From Glandiceps talaboti (lineage: Eukaryota > Hemichordata > Enteropneusta > Spengelidae), in assembly GCF_964340395.1 (NCBI RefSeq), contig NC_135556.1, forward strand, positions 25,837,723 through 25,901,722: 64,000 nt of DNA, read 5' to 3'. The notes below the pieces were generated by a model that saw only the letters and a program-made list of their open reading frames with translations, did not search any database and had not been told where the DNA came from. This document shows, piece by piece, positions 34,615-46,754 of the stretch. The translations under genes were made by a program, and so were the position numbers. Within the stretch, counting starts at the first letter, position 1, and each line of letters starts with the position of its first letter.

Positions 34615-37560
34615 CTGAAAAGACATAAAAGATCAAAAGAAGTTAAATGCTGTACTTGGATTAGGAAAACAACGGTCTGGCAGGGTTATAGAAAAAGTTG
34701 GTCCAAAACCTATCTTATCCTTATGAGCTCCTCTGATAGGAAAACAAAACTGTAAGGACATGGGATTGAATTATTTGCCTTTAAGCTAGCTATAGTTCAA
34801 AGTTCAAAGTTCAAAGATGACATTGGCCATCATCAGAAAATGTGTCTTCAACTCTATGTGTATGTTCTGAGTAGTTCCATAGACCTGTTGCCGGTTCCAA
34901 GATGCAGTGTGTGTCTCTCCATACAATACCATGTATTGTGTACGTGCTGAGGGGTTTGCATGTGCTATTCAGGGGGATGGTTGTCACCTGACGGTACCCT
35001 GTGTTCACCTGTAAAATCCCTCTCTGTCATTGATGATGTTTAGTCTTTGTTCTATAAAATCACTCAGAATCAAAGAGGACAACATGTCTTTCCATCATTT
35101 CCTGATGAAAATGTTATTTCAAACGTACTAAAGACAAAACGAGACTAAATGTGACAACATTAAGCGACATGCCCTATCACAATTCATCTTGGAACTGGAA
35201 AATCGACTATTGTTGTAAGTAGGACAGACACACATCTGAAATCTCAACATTTAAATCTAATACATGATTTTGACAATGTTTGAAATTTGTTAACTGAACC
35301 ATTTCTGTTCAGACAATAGATTTATAGTATTATATCACATACAACTTACACAAAACAAATGTGACTAAAAACTGGCAATGGCTAAGAAAAGTAGTAACTT
35401 CACACTGATTGGCTGGATGAGAAAACTAACTTCATTCTGAATGGTTACTGATGATGTAATCTCAAATATGCAAATTCGCAAAGGACTTCCACATATGGTA
35501 AAAACTGTGTGTGCATGAAATCTGGAGTCATTATAATATAGAATGAACCAAAGACTTGAAAGAGTACAATGTAACTTGTATAGATTGAAATCTGAAACTG
35601 ATTTTCCAAAGAAAATGTTTAATTTCTAAAGTACAACTACTTAAGAATAGTTCAAAAGTTTAGAGACATTTAACGTCAAAGCTCAGTTCCTGATATTTTC
35701 AATGATTATGAGAAATTGGCGATGCTTCTGAACCTTAAATCAAATCTAGCAAGCTATATCAAAAATCAAGTATAAACCGAAGTAAAAATTTGCTAGATGG
35801 CACTACATTTCATAATGCCTGCAGGCTTGTAATACTTTTTGCTTACCAAAGCATCACGTATTTAGAATAGTAAATTGGCAGAGCTTGGGGCTAAAAATAC
35901 AAACATCAATTTAAAGTAATTCACAACAAGCAAGGCACAGTGAAAAATAAATAAATTTCACTTTATCAAAGATCTAATGGAACTATTTTACTTGGTATTA
36001 TCCTCTCCTGCATCAATCATTTTATCTGTGACAGAATAAATGCAGAATTGGTGAGCATAGATATTACCAGTACTTTGAGACATGAAAATTAACTACATTA
36101 AGATAAATTTTATTTCCTGAGAAGGAATGAAAGGATAGAAATGTTCTATTATTTGCCTCCTCATACTTCCTCCATGCCGCCATTCTAAGTAGCGATTTGC
36201 CAGAGGCCACAAGTGAATTTCCAATTTCAATTGTACCTTGCTTCCTTTGATTGTCTATTAATATTACATTCTGAGCTCTCTAATGCGCTGTAAAAAATGG
36301 ACAAAATCGACTCCTAGTTAAACGTACTGCTTGTGAATGAGAATACAGAATATTTAGCTAATACAACATTTCTGTGTAATAGATTGCTTTTTTCTTCTCT
36401 ACACCCTTGTACAATAGAAAGTAATTTACTGCCAAATGTGATCGGAAAAAAAATTCTTTTCATGTTTAAAATATTACCATTTGCTGGTAATAATTAATCT
36501 TGTTCCCTACGCTATAACAGTGGCAGATAGCAACTTCTATTTTACAGATCCAATTCACTGTTAATAGCTCATTGACAATGCAAAGAATAGTGATTTCAGT
36601 TCTACTTTTTGTCTATTTCATCTCATTCTCAGCACCTGCTGTGTGAGCGATAACTTTTTGTGTAGCTTATAGCTGAAACATGTAAACTTCTCTCAAAATA
36701 CTTACTATCATTACCACTTATATACATTCTATACATATACCTGTAGTCTAACGATTGATTATACAGGTTTTATAATCCTTTCAGTCCGATACTTTACACT
36801 TTATTGTACCCTTCAAAATTACAAATATTTTTGGAATTTTTTTTAAGTGATTGGGAAATATCAATAGCAAACCTTCAAAATTCTATGCAAACTGTTCACT
36901 ACAACCTATTTTTCTGATTATCAGAATTGCTTGATATTCCAAATTATTTCATGTTCTGAATTGTTTGATCATCCAAATTGTTTATCTGAATAGTTTAATA
37001 ACCTGAACAAACATGTTGCAACCGATAATTTGGATATTATCATTTCCGATAATTTCACACTCTAACAATGTGAACAATTTGAGCATCTGAACAAATGCAC
37101 TATTGCATTATCACTATCACATTATCATTTTTGTGGACTTTGCTATTTGATAGCCTGCATGATTGGGTTATCTGAACTTCTTCAGACAATATTTCAGGAT
37201 GTGACCACTTGGTCCAATGCAGGCTCACAATTGTTGTTGTTTTTCTTTATTCTGAAAATTCATGAATTTCTTTAAAATTACAGCAACATACTGACAGAAA
37301 TCTACAGAAATGAGCAAAGAAAGAAAAACATTCATTCTTGTATTCCAGCTTTTTATTTGATACTTCACTGATCTGTTTGTGGAAAACGTTTTCACTTCTA
37401 TGATCTAAAGATGAGACCTTGACTACAACGGACCACTAAAGTCTCTGGTCAGAATTCAACATATGGCTTAGTGAATGTTGCATTGTGGGAGATATTGAAG
37501 TGACCATGTACTATGGTAATCAGTTGGTACATGGTAAAATCTATGTTTGTCTTCCCTTAC
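34615..37560 (-). other. intron between dachshund exons B and C
   Basis: AT-rich, with a dispersed-repeat fragment near exon C (34673-34800) and no large tandem array. The lack of arrays contrasts with the neighbouring intron. Confidence 0.75.
34673..34800. mobile_element. dispersed repeat family 1, fragment
   Basis: Contains tatagaaaaagttggtcc, tatcttatcc, gagctcc and catgggattgaa in the same order as the other copies. It lies 60 bp upstream of exon C's acceptor. Confidence 0.55.
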
Positions 37561-37884
37561 CTGGGGAGTTCTGTTTGTGGTATGATTTCCTTTCTGTTTC
37601 TTCGTGTGGTTCTTTTTTTGGAGATGTACAATTGTCTCTCCTGTCAAATCCTGAGTGCGGTGAGCTAACATCGCTACTGCTAGGAGACTTTTCACTTCTT
37701 CCTGATCCACCATCTGACTTGGAATTGGTGTTGACTGACAACGACATCGGCTGCTCTTGTCTGCACAGATGACTGTGTGCTGTTGCCATGGAGAAGGATG
37801 ATGGAATCATACTGGGGTGAGTTGTGAGAAGATATGGTGACATGTACCCATTTGTGAGAGATGCCACCTTGGCATCCCGAAGTG
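37561..37884 (-). CDS. dach: dachshund exon B: serine-rich variable linker
   Basis: This 324-base internal exon has phase 1 on both sides. The acceptor is cactcctctag before CACTTCGGG and the donor is CCCCAG before gtaaggg. With the split codon from exon A it encodes A-LRDAKVASLTNGYMSPYLL, then a Met/Ser/His segment (TTHPSMIPSSFSMATAHSHL), then a Ser-rich stretch (SEKSPSSSDVSSPHS) and a charged end (SPKKEPHEETERKSYHKQNSP). This corresponds to the poorly conserved middle of DACH proteins, which is low-complexity and probably disordered. The long Ala/Met tract typical of vertebrate DACH1/2 is not seen. Several Ser-Pro and Ser-Ser-Asp contexts are possible kinase targets (inference). Coding status rests on the splice sites and frame continuity with clearly conserved exons on both sides. 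Confidence 0.87.
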
Positions 37885-38219
37885 CTAGAGGAGTGAAACC
37901 AGAAAAATCTACTCTCGATTAGACTGCCCTCTAACAGCAAGACATGGAAATGTTTCTCTCTAGAAAGTATAAGATCCAGTATCAGACTTCATTGCAAGTT
38001 AAAAATAAACTAAAAGATTACTCAACTTCTATGAGTGAGATAAAAAAAATACTAAAATCATAATAATTATGATTTTTAGCAGCGGATACTGAAATATAAT
38101 AATATCAAACATCTGAGATTGATAATTAAAACAAAACATAATTAGGACTAAAAACGTTCATCATTTGTTTCCCATCAATATTTGACCATGACATACTCCT
38201 CCATCAATACGCCTGGGAG

Positions 38220-38232
38220 TGACCTTTGACCT
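38220..38232. promoter_or_regulatory. perfect DR1 nuclear-receptor site in the A-B intron
   Basis: TGACCTTTGACCT is the same 13-base DR1 seen at 11875. Candidate intronic enhancer element; unproven. Confidence 0.35.
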
Positions 38233-41200
38233 TTAATCACTAGAAAGAAAACATATCTGTGATCATTATATTTGTGAATGAAGTAATTTGATATTTGAGT
38301 CTTACGACAAACGAGTAATATCTCACAACGGAGGTCTGTTTGTAGTCAGATGGTGACGTTTGTTATTTGTATCTGATTTGTCCAGTATGGGACAATGTAA
38401 CAACGTTTGAGATAAATCAATTTATGACATCTGTCTGTTGCAGTGAATTTATCATTCTTTTTATGTGATATAAAAAATCTGCACATGCTACGTGCGGCAT
38501 CAATCATTTAATAACTATCACGTACAAAAGTGTCTTTTGCTGTAGTGTAAAAGCAAAGCGCCTCTGATGTAGATTATTATATTAAAACTTCACAGGAGGT
38601 AGTCGGCCCTTTCAGGATCTCTTTTCTAGTTCAATGGCTTTGTAATAAGTGAAGGAAGCTATGTCACAGGAATTTGACTTCAAAGTAATTTTGTTACGTT
38701 CTAATTATCCCAGCAAATTACCATGAAAACTGAACCTGTGTACAATTTGTCATACAGACGAAATGTATAAGGCAAACATTACAGGACAGCTTTTCACTCA
38801 CCATTTTCCTTTTTTTTAAAGATCTTTCTGACACAGACATTGTAACAAGGAAGCATGTTTTTATTTGAAAAGGATACTAGAATGAGAGTACTTGAACAAT
38901 GGGTTTAAACTGAATAACTTTTCTTGGTTTTGTCCACGTGCACAAAGTGTATAATCATCGTTGAGTATAACAGATTAAAGTTTTGCAGTCCTAGGCAGTC
39001 AGTATAAACATGAGACTACATCTTTGATGTAACAAATCTGAAACCATCATATGCGTACATTCATCAATTAAAACATACAAATAGGAACAAAATTTAATTT
39101 CTTTTATTGTATTTAGTTTTGACTTGAAAAATTTACCTACAATTAAATACAATTTGTTATACTACAAGAAATGGCTCAATAATGCCGGAAATAGACATTT
39201 TTTGAAATGTAGTACTGTACATGTATCATTTAATTCTAAGCTTCTATATTTGGCACAGAGAGATCCAACAATAGACAAGTAAAAGACTATAAAAGCCAAC
39301 ACGTGTGCAATTTATATTAATCACTCTATATAGATCATTGCATTGCATTGTCTTCTGTTAGAGAAATGGTTGACAAAGAAGTACCAGGTGCCCACAAACC
39401 ACTATTGCGTATGTTCTATGACACTGCACTTTTGACACTAACACTGCTTGGCAAGCAAAGATGTTACCCTTAGTACCAGTCAGTATGTTACAATACGGAT
39501 TGAAAGTTCACACTTGGTTCTCATCATACATAGTCCTTTTTATAGTTCTATACATAAACTAGGTTATATCTAGTACAAACTAGTGTACTTAGCCAGGACA
39601 AAATGACTATAAATCTAACTAATTTCTCCAGACTGCTTACATAAATTCTTCACCAAAAGTACATGCATGTCGTGACTATTTACTAGACTAAAGAAAGGCA
39701 AAATGCCCTTTCCCTAAACGTTGCCATAGTTCAAAACCTATAAAAATATAATGTATTTAGTATTAATAATTCTATTTGTAGTTTGTTCTTTTCAGTTGTC
39801 CAGTCAAATGTTTTATAAAGCCACATCAAAATGATGGCCAAGGAGATTTACAAACAAAGGATGCAGTGATTTCAATCATTACTTTCTTTTCATCTTTATT
39901 TTTTAACGGTGACATTTATGTCAAACACAATGATTCACTTGGTGATAAAAGTTGACACAACACTCATATAAATAGAGAAATGTTATAAAAACACAATATT
40001 CTATGAAAGCACAACTCTGATTCAGTAACTTATGGAACTCTCACAGATCAAATGCAAGTAACAAAATCAATGGAGATGCCAAATTCTCATTTTTATTGAA
40101 ATTTTTCTAAAATTTAAGATGACATTTGGGAAGCATTAAAATAGACAACATTTGACTTGTCACTCCTTTCAATTAAATATTAATCTTTGTGGCTTTTTTA
40201 AGGGGGAGGGGGATGATATGGTAGAGGGTTGTTGATTTATGAAGTTTTTTTGGAGGTATATAAAAACAGAGGACATACATGTGACCAACCAGAGACCTAA
40301 TTTATTTCAAGCTTATATCGTTCTAAACCATGTAAGAATACATTTGTTGGCTTTTTTCACGAGGGGTGGGGGGTGGGGGTGGGGTGAAAGAGGTGTTAAG
40401 GGATTAGCTGAGAGTGTTGATGCATATTTTGATGTATATAATAAGAGAACCTGCATGTGATCAACTGTAAGATACCTAGTTTATGGACAGTGTATGTGTT
40501 GATGTCATGGAATGTGGCAATTGATTTATGTTTTAATGCAAAGTTATTCATCATAACGGTTAATTAGAAGTCATTTACATCATCCATCGTATTGTAGAAA
40601 TTGATGTCAATTCGGACTTCATCTTGTATTAAATGTTGTAAACTGGTATGTATAATCTGGAAGGAACAGTACTTTATGTGTTGTGTATAGCTAATAAGGA
40701 AAACATTACTGCCTCTTTAATAAGTTCACTTTTTTATCTTTTCACACTAGTGACCTCAATTCGGAAGCCACAAATCTCCAAAATCACATATTTCCCCTTT
40801 TTACTGACAAATTTGGCTTTTATTGATGAAATGACCTCTCTCATAAATTTCACGCTCAGTGCCTTTCTTTGAAACAAATAAATTCCTTTTAACTGTATTT
40901 ACACATATTGGTGAGGTCACTGTGTTCATTTCATACTTGATGTTTATAAACCAACTCTTATCTCCATTCAGTAAAATAAATAAACAAGTTAAAAAGAAAC
41001 ACCATCGGACACATTGGACAAATGTTTTATTTTATCTGAGTGTACTTTACTGCTAGGACCTTGAAACCTAGGACAGAAATGTCTACCAAAAATGTCAAAA
41101 AGGAAATTAACGAACACAATTTATAATATTATATATCAGAACAATTTGATAAAAATGAAAATTTATGAAAGAAAGTGACCCCAGCGACAATTTACAAGTA

Positions 41201-41489
41201 TTTGTCAAACACAAATAAAGCCATAAATCGCTGTGAAATATAATGAAAACTTTCAATGACTTATACATGTGTACAACGACAGTTGTCATAAATAGCAAAT
41301 TAAACAAGTTTATCCAGCTGCCACTGTGAGCTGTGAATATTATACTGGTCTATGTACTATTAATTGAACTGTATAAGCAGGTGGTACAATGTTGGTAGGG
41401 ATCTAGATATATGATAACAGTAAAATACTCATTTGACCATTTCCTGTAGGTTGTATGATTTGACTTGCTAGCTCTGTATATATGGATTA

Positions 41490-41860
41490 TGGGGTTGGAT
41501 TTGCAACTGCTAGCCTTTGTTACTAACAATGTCAATGTTGATGTCAATACATTGGTAGAGTTTTGTGTGCTGGTCAACAGTACAAATGTTCAACTAGAGC
41601 ACTCCACATCACAGTTACACAAGTTGGACTTGTTACTACTACTAGCCATTGTTACTAACATTAACAATGTCAATGCTGATACATTGGTACAGTTTTGTGA
41701 GATGTTCAATACTGTAGTACAATTGTTCAACTCAAACACTCCACATCAATTACAGTATGGGTTGCATTTGCTACTGTTAGTCTCTGTTGCTGGCAATTGC
41801 TACAGAGAAATATCAAACTTTATGTACCAATTTGTGATCCTGTCAATAGTACAGATTTTC
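41490..41860. repeat. diverged tandem repeat of about 131 bp, three units
   Basis: Starts near 41495, 41626 and 41760. Shared words include ctactNctagccNttgttact, aacaatgtcaatg, cattggtaNagttttgtg and cactccacatca. A plus frame (41465-41866) stays open across all three in the same register. Confidence 0.75.
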
Positions 41861-42614
41861 AGTTAGTACACTGCATGTCAAAGTTCTAGTGTCGGCTCTA
41901 TAAACAATCAGATACAGTTCCAATTCAAGGTTGTTGAGTTAAGGACTTCATGTTTCTATGTTTTTTGTACTATATTTTCTTTGTAGTTATGTTTTGTTAG
42001 ACACTACTTTAGAAATCTTGATTTTACATTTATATTCACAATATTTATTGTTGCGTTTTTTTGGTCACCTAAATTTTCTAGTTGCTTTTTATGGCCACCA
42101 AAATTTTGGTCACCTAAATTTTCTTCAAATCCACTTTGGATGAAATGCTTGCATGGTTGATAATCTACTTTGCAGTCTTACAATTTCTTTTTTCACCTAT
42201 TTTTGAATATTTTAAGTTTAACATTTCTATTTTTATACATATATATTTTTATGTCTTAACTTTTTCTATTTTTTACCTATTTTTTTTCAACATTTTTGTA
42301 AGGTCTCAACATTTCCATTCTTTAATGTAATTTTCAAAGAAAGTAAACTTGTATACTTGTCAACATTTGAATACTGTTGTGGTTGACCAAGTTTGATGAC
42401 GTGTAGGTGGGGACAGGTGGTCACAGGGTTAGTTGTCATCTTGACCCCAAGGTCACAGTTATCCCTTCATTAGAGCTATGCTATTGATGTATAAACTGAG
42501 TAGAGATATACATGTATGATACAAGTTTAATAGCACAGCTATAATAAGTCTGTACTAATAACAATGACAACCATGTGCACACACATATACAGTAACATTA
42601 GTGATATGAGGGGG

Positions 42615-42715
42615 TCATGGATGGATGGATTGGGGGATGGGGGTGGATGGCGGAGTGGTCGAGGGATGGATGGACGGATGGAGGGATGGAGGGAAGAATG
42701 GATAGGTGGATTGAT
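42615..42715. repeat. GGAT-rich simple repeat
   Basis: Imperfect ggatggatgg and gaggg runs. Confidence 0.9.
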
Positions 42716-44568
42716 TGCTTTCTTTCTAAGTTATTTTCAGTAAGTTTTTAATTTTCTGGGTCTTTTCATCAGCTGTTCAGTGTTTCTCACCAAAACAGTT
42801 ATTAAATATATCGGACAGAAATGGCGTTCTTTAACTGTCAACCCAGTTAATTGAAAGCAGAAGTTGCTTTTATTCAAGGATAAGCACATCTTATCTTTAT
42901 CACTATACCGTAATAGTTCTACATATACTGGTCATATGAATGCAGTCAGCATACAGTACCCCTATCTTTTGTCATCAATAGCCATAATGACCACTCACAG
43001 TCAACTCAATTCTATCCAAAAATACTTCACATTTTGCAATTAACTTAATTATAACTCATGTATTTTCTTAATTATCTTGCTTGTCTACCATTGTACCAAT
43101 ATAGTGTTTTTGATAGTATCTCTTAGCTGACCACCTATCTACTAACTGACTTTATTCTATTTCTGACATAGTAGCTTGATGGCGAGTTGGTGTTTTGAAC
43201 TTCATGTCTAAAAGGGATCACCAGTTATTTGTTATGTACATGAGTGTTCAAGGCAACCACTTTCAGTGTCTGGCTATTCTTACACGCTATCCATTATTCC
43301 TGTGACCAAATTTCAGAATGAACTCAGCAGTGCAGAATAAATTTATTCAGCAGTTTTCACTTAGTCGCTTAGTAGTTCCTGACTGGGTAAGGGACCCCCC
43401 CCCCCCACCACCACCACCACCACCCAAAAAAAAAGTAAAAAAAAAAAAGTAGAACAATGAAATGGGAAAAAAATTCTCCATTTTGCTCTATATTGCAAAT
43501 GTTGTAACTGCTGACACTTCTGAGGATGAATACACAAAGAACCATTTCAAGTGTCACAGTATTTTTATCTATCCTTTCTAAACATTGAAATATTGTGAAT
43601 CTAGTGACCCATGCATGATGGGTGATTCCCACTGAGCAATACCTATCATGTAGTAACTTTTACCCTGCTAAATTTTGATGGTCTTATGGGATGGTAGCAT
43701 GTGCTATTTGTATCACACTGAATGGAAATAACCCTAATACTACCCTTAAATCATTCTAACTAATAATGAATATGTGACAAAGCTGATGGATCTAAATTTG
43801 TCATGATGCACTCACACTACCAGCGTTTTGTCACTGCTGTAGTAACATTAATACCAATACGATCAAGGAGTGAAATTTCACACAAACTAGGGATCCTAAG
43901 CTATGTTGTGTTGTTTACAACAAACATATATATGTACACTAAAAGAAAATTATATATATTTCATACAATAGTATATAATTATGCAGTACTATACGATGAG
44001 ATTCTCTATAAGGACAATAAAATAACAGGGACATATACAATATGTTTACTGATACCACCAAAGTTAGTAAACAGGTTGTGTCATTCATCCATTATTCTTA
44101 AATTCCACTTTCCAAAACTGAATATATTATGAGGTTCAATGATATGAAGAACTATGATGTAAATGAAGTTGTAATAAATACTGTGTTTATGTATCAGGGC
44201 CATGATTTAGTATTTTTAGTGAGCACCTCTAGTGGTAGATATGACATATTCAAATCCTTGTTCATTAGTAGGATACAGAAAACCTCATCTCTTACAGGTT
44301 ATTAGAGAAGCCAAATCGAGTACATGACATCAACACTATAAACTAGCAACAAATCTTGGCCAATTACAACTCAAGATGATATTGTACATTTCTAGTAATT
44401 ACAAAGATGACAATCTACAACCGTTAATAAAGAAAGGAAATTAAGTGCCTTTGCGGCTACGACTACAAAATGAAAAAACTTAATCACGATGAAACATGCC
44501 TTGGAGGAAGACTATCCCATCAATGTAACACACAATATAAACAATATCAAGTTAGAAAAGAAGCTTAC

Positions 44569-44684
44569 CCATTCCATTGGTTAAATCACCATTTTCCAAC
44601 TTGTGTTTTTTCAACATAAAGTGGCCCGAAGGTGATAAGCCCGGGGGAGGCAAGGTTCGCTTCGGAGGTCTCCCAGGCCGACTA
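44569..44684 (-). CDS. dach: dachshund exon A: AT-hook-like linker after DachBox-N
   Basis: This 116-base internal exon encodes 38 complete codons starting SRPGRPPKRTLPPPGLSPSG and ending NGDLTNGM, plus one base on the left and one on the right. The acceptor reads ctattgcag before TAGTCGG and the donor reads ATGG before gtaagc. The left intron is therefore phase 2 and the right intron phase 1. The SRPGRPPKR segment matches the stretch just after the Ski/Sno-like domain in vertebrate DACH2 (known family feature). It also resembles an AT-hook core with basic flanks and could serve in DNA binding or nuclear import (inference). The run of prolines and glycines suggests a disordered linker. The exon is separated from exon B by a 6.7-kb intron. 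The preceding exon is not visible within the next 19 kb. Confidence 0.9.
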
Positions 44685-45329
44685 CTGCAATAGATTGAAA
44701 GGAAGACGTTAATTTCAAGTTTTTGTCAGATTTAGCTATCATTCTTGACCAATTACACGCTGTAATAAGATGAAGTGCGTCTTATCTCCTGATTTTACTC
44801 AGTTAAATACATTGACTTGAATATAAACCTGAATGATAGATCTCTCCAGATCTTACTACCTATCAACAAATAACACCATATAACATAACAATTTTATCCA
44901 TGACAACTATTTCAATATTGACTTTCAAACGCCATTGATCTCATCATCAAAGCCGGTATTTGATTGAAACAAGTTGCTTAAATATTGGCATGATATTAAA
45001 ACAAACATAAACAATATGGGTTTGTTACAAAAACGCTTATAATATTTTCAAAGTACAACTTTTATTACAGCAGTCAATTATACCAGACAAAGATGTATTT
45101 TTTATGTAAATATATAGAATGATATACAAAATGTAGATGTCATTGATTCGGCAATTTTACATTTACATTAGTGTGAGCTTGCTACAATATGAAGCATGAA
45201 ATCCAACATTGTTTGATACATATTGTCATTAAATGTTACTCTTTGCAATTCTCCACTATAAGTTTACTAGTAATTGTTTCCATTTCATTTCCTAAATGGA
45301 AATTGGAAACTTGCTTTTAATATACATAT

Positions 45330-45790
45330 ATTGGTGGTTCTATAGGATTCCATCATAGAATTCTATAAAATGTACTTCTACAAGTTCTACAGTTGAAATG
45401 GGATATTGTTATTATCATGTGGTAGCATCATTGGTACCTGGTAGTTCTATAATGTTCTATCATGGAATTCTATAAAATGTACTTTGGGATTTGAAATTAG
45501 AAACTGCTGTTTTCATGTTGTAAAGTCATTGGACCAATGGTGGTTCTATAGTGTTCTATCATGGAATTCTATCAAATGTACTTTGGGATTTGAAATTCAA
45601 AACTGCTGTTTTCATGTTATAAACTCATTGGTGGTTCTATTGTGTTCTAACTTCTACCATGAAGTTCTAAGAAATGTAATTCTAGAGTTGATAAAGGAAC
45701 TTTAATTTTCCATGTGGACAAATTATGATAGAGTGGTTTATTGTGTTCAACCATGGAGTGCTGTTGTGTTCCGTAAAATATACTTCAAGA
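45330..45790. repeat. diverged tandem repeat of about 110 bp, four units
   Basis: Recurring ttctatcatggaattctataa, atgtactttgggatttgaaa and tcattggtggttctat. The middle two units are closest to each other. Confidence 0.85.
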
Positions 45791-46607
45791 GTACAAGTCT
45801 AATGGAATATTAGAAATACACGCATGTTTACAAAGTTATAGCTATATGTACATTGTATTAACGATCTATTTGATAAGATGTGTTATCAATAGTTGGATCT
45901 GCATCATCTATTGATCTGGCTCTATATCTATTACTAAATATTTCAAGAATATCTAAATACATTAATGTCAACTAAGACAGTCCCCATCCAATGATCCATT
46001 CTCAAGAAGCAGTACGTATAAAATTGAACAGTTTTTCATCTCATAACACACTATCATGGGAATTTCAGTATATTCTTTCTTTTCAAACCATGATAATGTT
46101 TGCTGATCTCACCTCATAATAACTACATTTTCTACATGTAAGGTCTCCATCATTTTGTCATTAGTACCCTTGTGTGAATGAGAGGTCAGCTGTGATTGGG
46201 TAATACAATTCATGGCCCAATCAGATCACCCTTTACAAAATGTACAAAATGACCCGCAGGACGGTTAAAATTCACATCCATGGAGTCTTGCCACTAAACA
46301 ATTTACTTGTATCCATTTGACCTACAGCAAATACATCACTACCTTAGAAGAGTGTTTCAATCATTCATCCTTAGAGACATTTCATGTGTTCACATTCATG
46401 TTATTTCAACTTCCACGTCTGTCTGTTCATGTGCAGTTTTTGTTCTACACCAAAATGTACATGTATTGGAGTCTCCAGTGTCTTTAAGTCATCAACATGC
46501 AGGCGTCAACAAATGCTTCCCCAAGAGATTTGGCTTGATCTAGCCGCTACAATGCTATTTCAGTATTTGCCAAAATGTTTGACATTATTTCAATTTCTGG
46601 GTCTTTG

Positions 46608-46754
46608 CATCATTTGTTTTACAGCACAATTTACAAAAACATTCACCCATGGCCTGACATCGTTTGCTTTACAGCACAATTTACAAAAACATTCACCCAT
46701 GGCCTGACATCGTTTGTTTTACAGCACAATTTACAAAAACATTCACCCATGCCC
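46608..46754. repeat. 50-bp tandem repeat, three units
   Basis: Units contain ttttacagcacaatttacaa and acattcacccatggcctga, starting at 46608, 46658 and 46708. Confidence 0.96.

Larger units (their letters stand above)
37885..44568 (-). other. intron between dachshund exons A and B
   Basis: A 6.7-kb intron with a perfect DR1 at 38220-38232, a diverged tandem repeat with an open plus frame (41465-41866), a GGAT-rich run (42600-42720), and a C-run followed by CCA repeats (43387-43424). No exon recognised. Confidence 0.7.
15049..44684 (-). other. dach: dachshund (DACH) gene, 3' part of the locus
   Basis: This is the span of the recognised coding exons, with the gene running from high to low coordinates. 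DACH proteins are nuclear co-regulators of the retinal-determination network (with Six and Eya partners) and share a Ski/Sno-type DachBox-N and a C-terminal coiled-coil DachBox-C. Only the linker and DachBox-C are encoded here. Splicing exons A-B-C-D-E to F or G keeps one frame throughout and gives 353 or 349 residues. I searched the minus strand above 44.7 kb by eye for DachBox-N (CKLI.RKDFE or QVRILRGLGA type sequence) and did not see it, so the 5' exons are probably outside the window. Family assignment is firm. The exact exon set and isoforms are inferred without transcript data. Confidence 0.93.

Noticed and set aside
37485-37772. 95-residue plus frame over exon B
   Set aside because: Antisense shadow of the dachshund coding exon.
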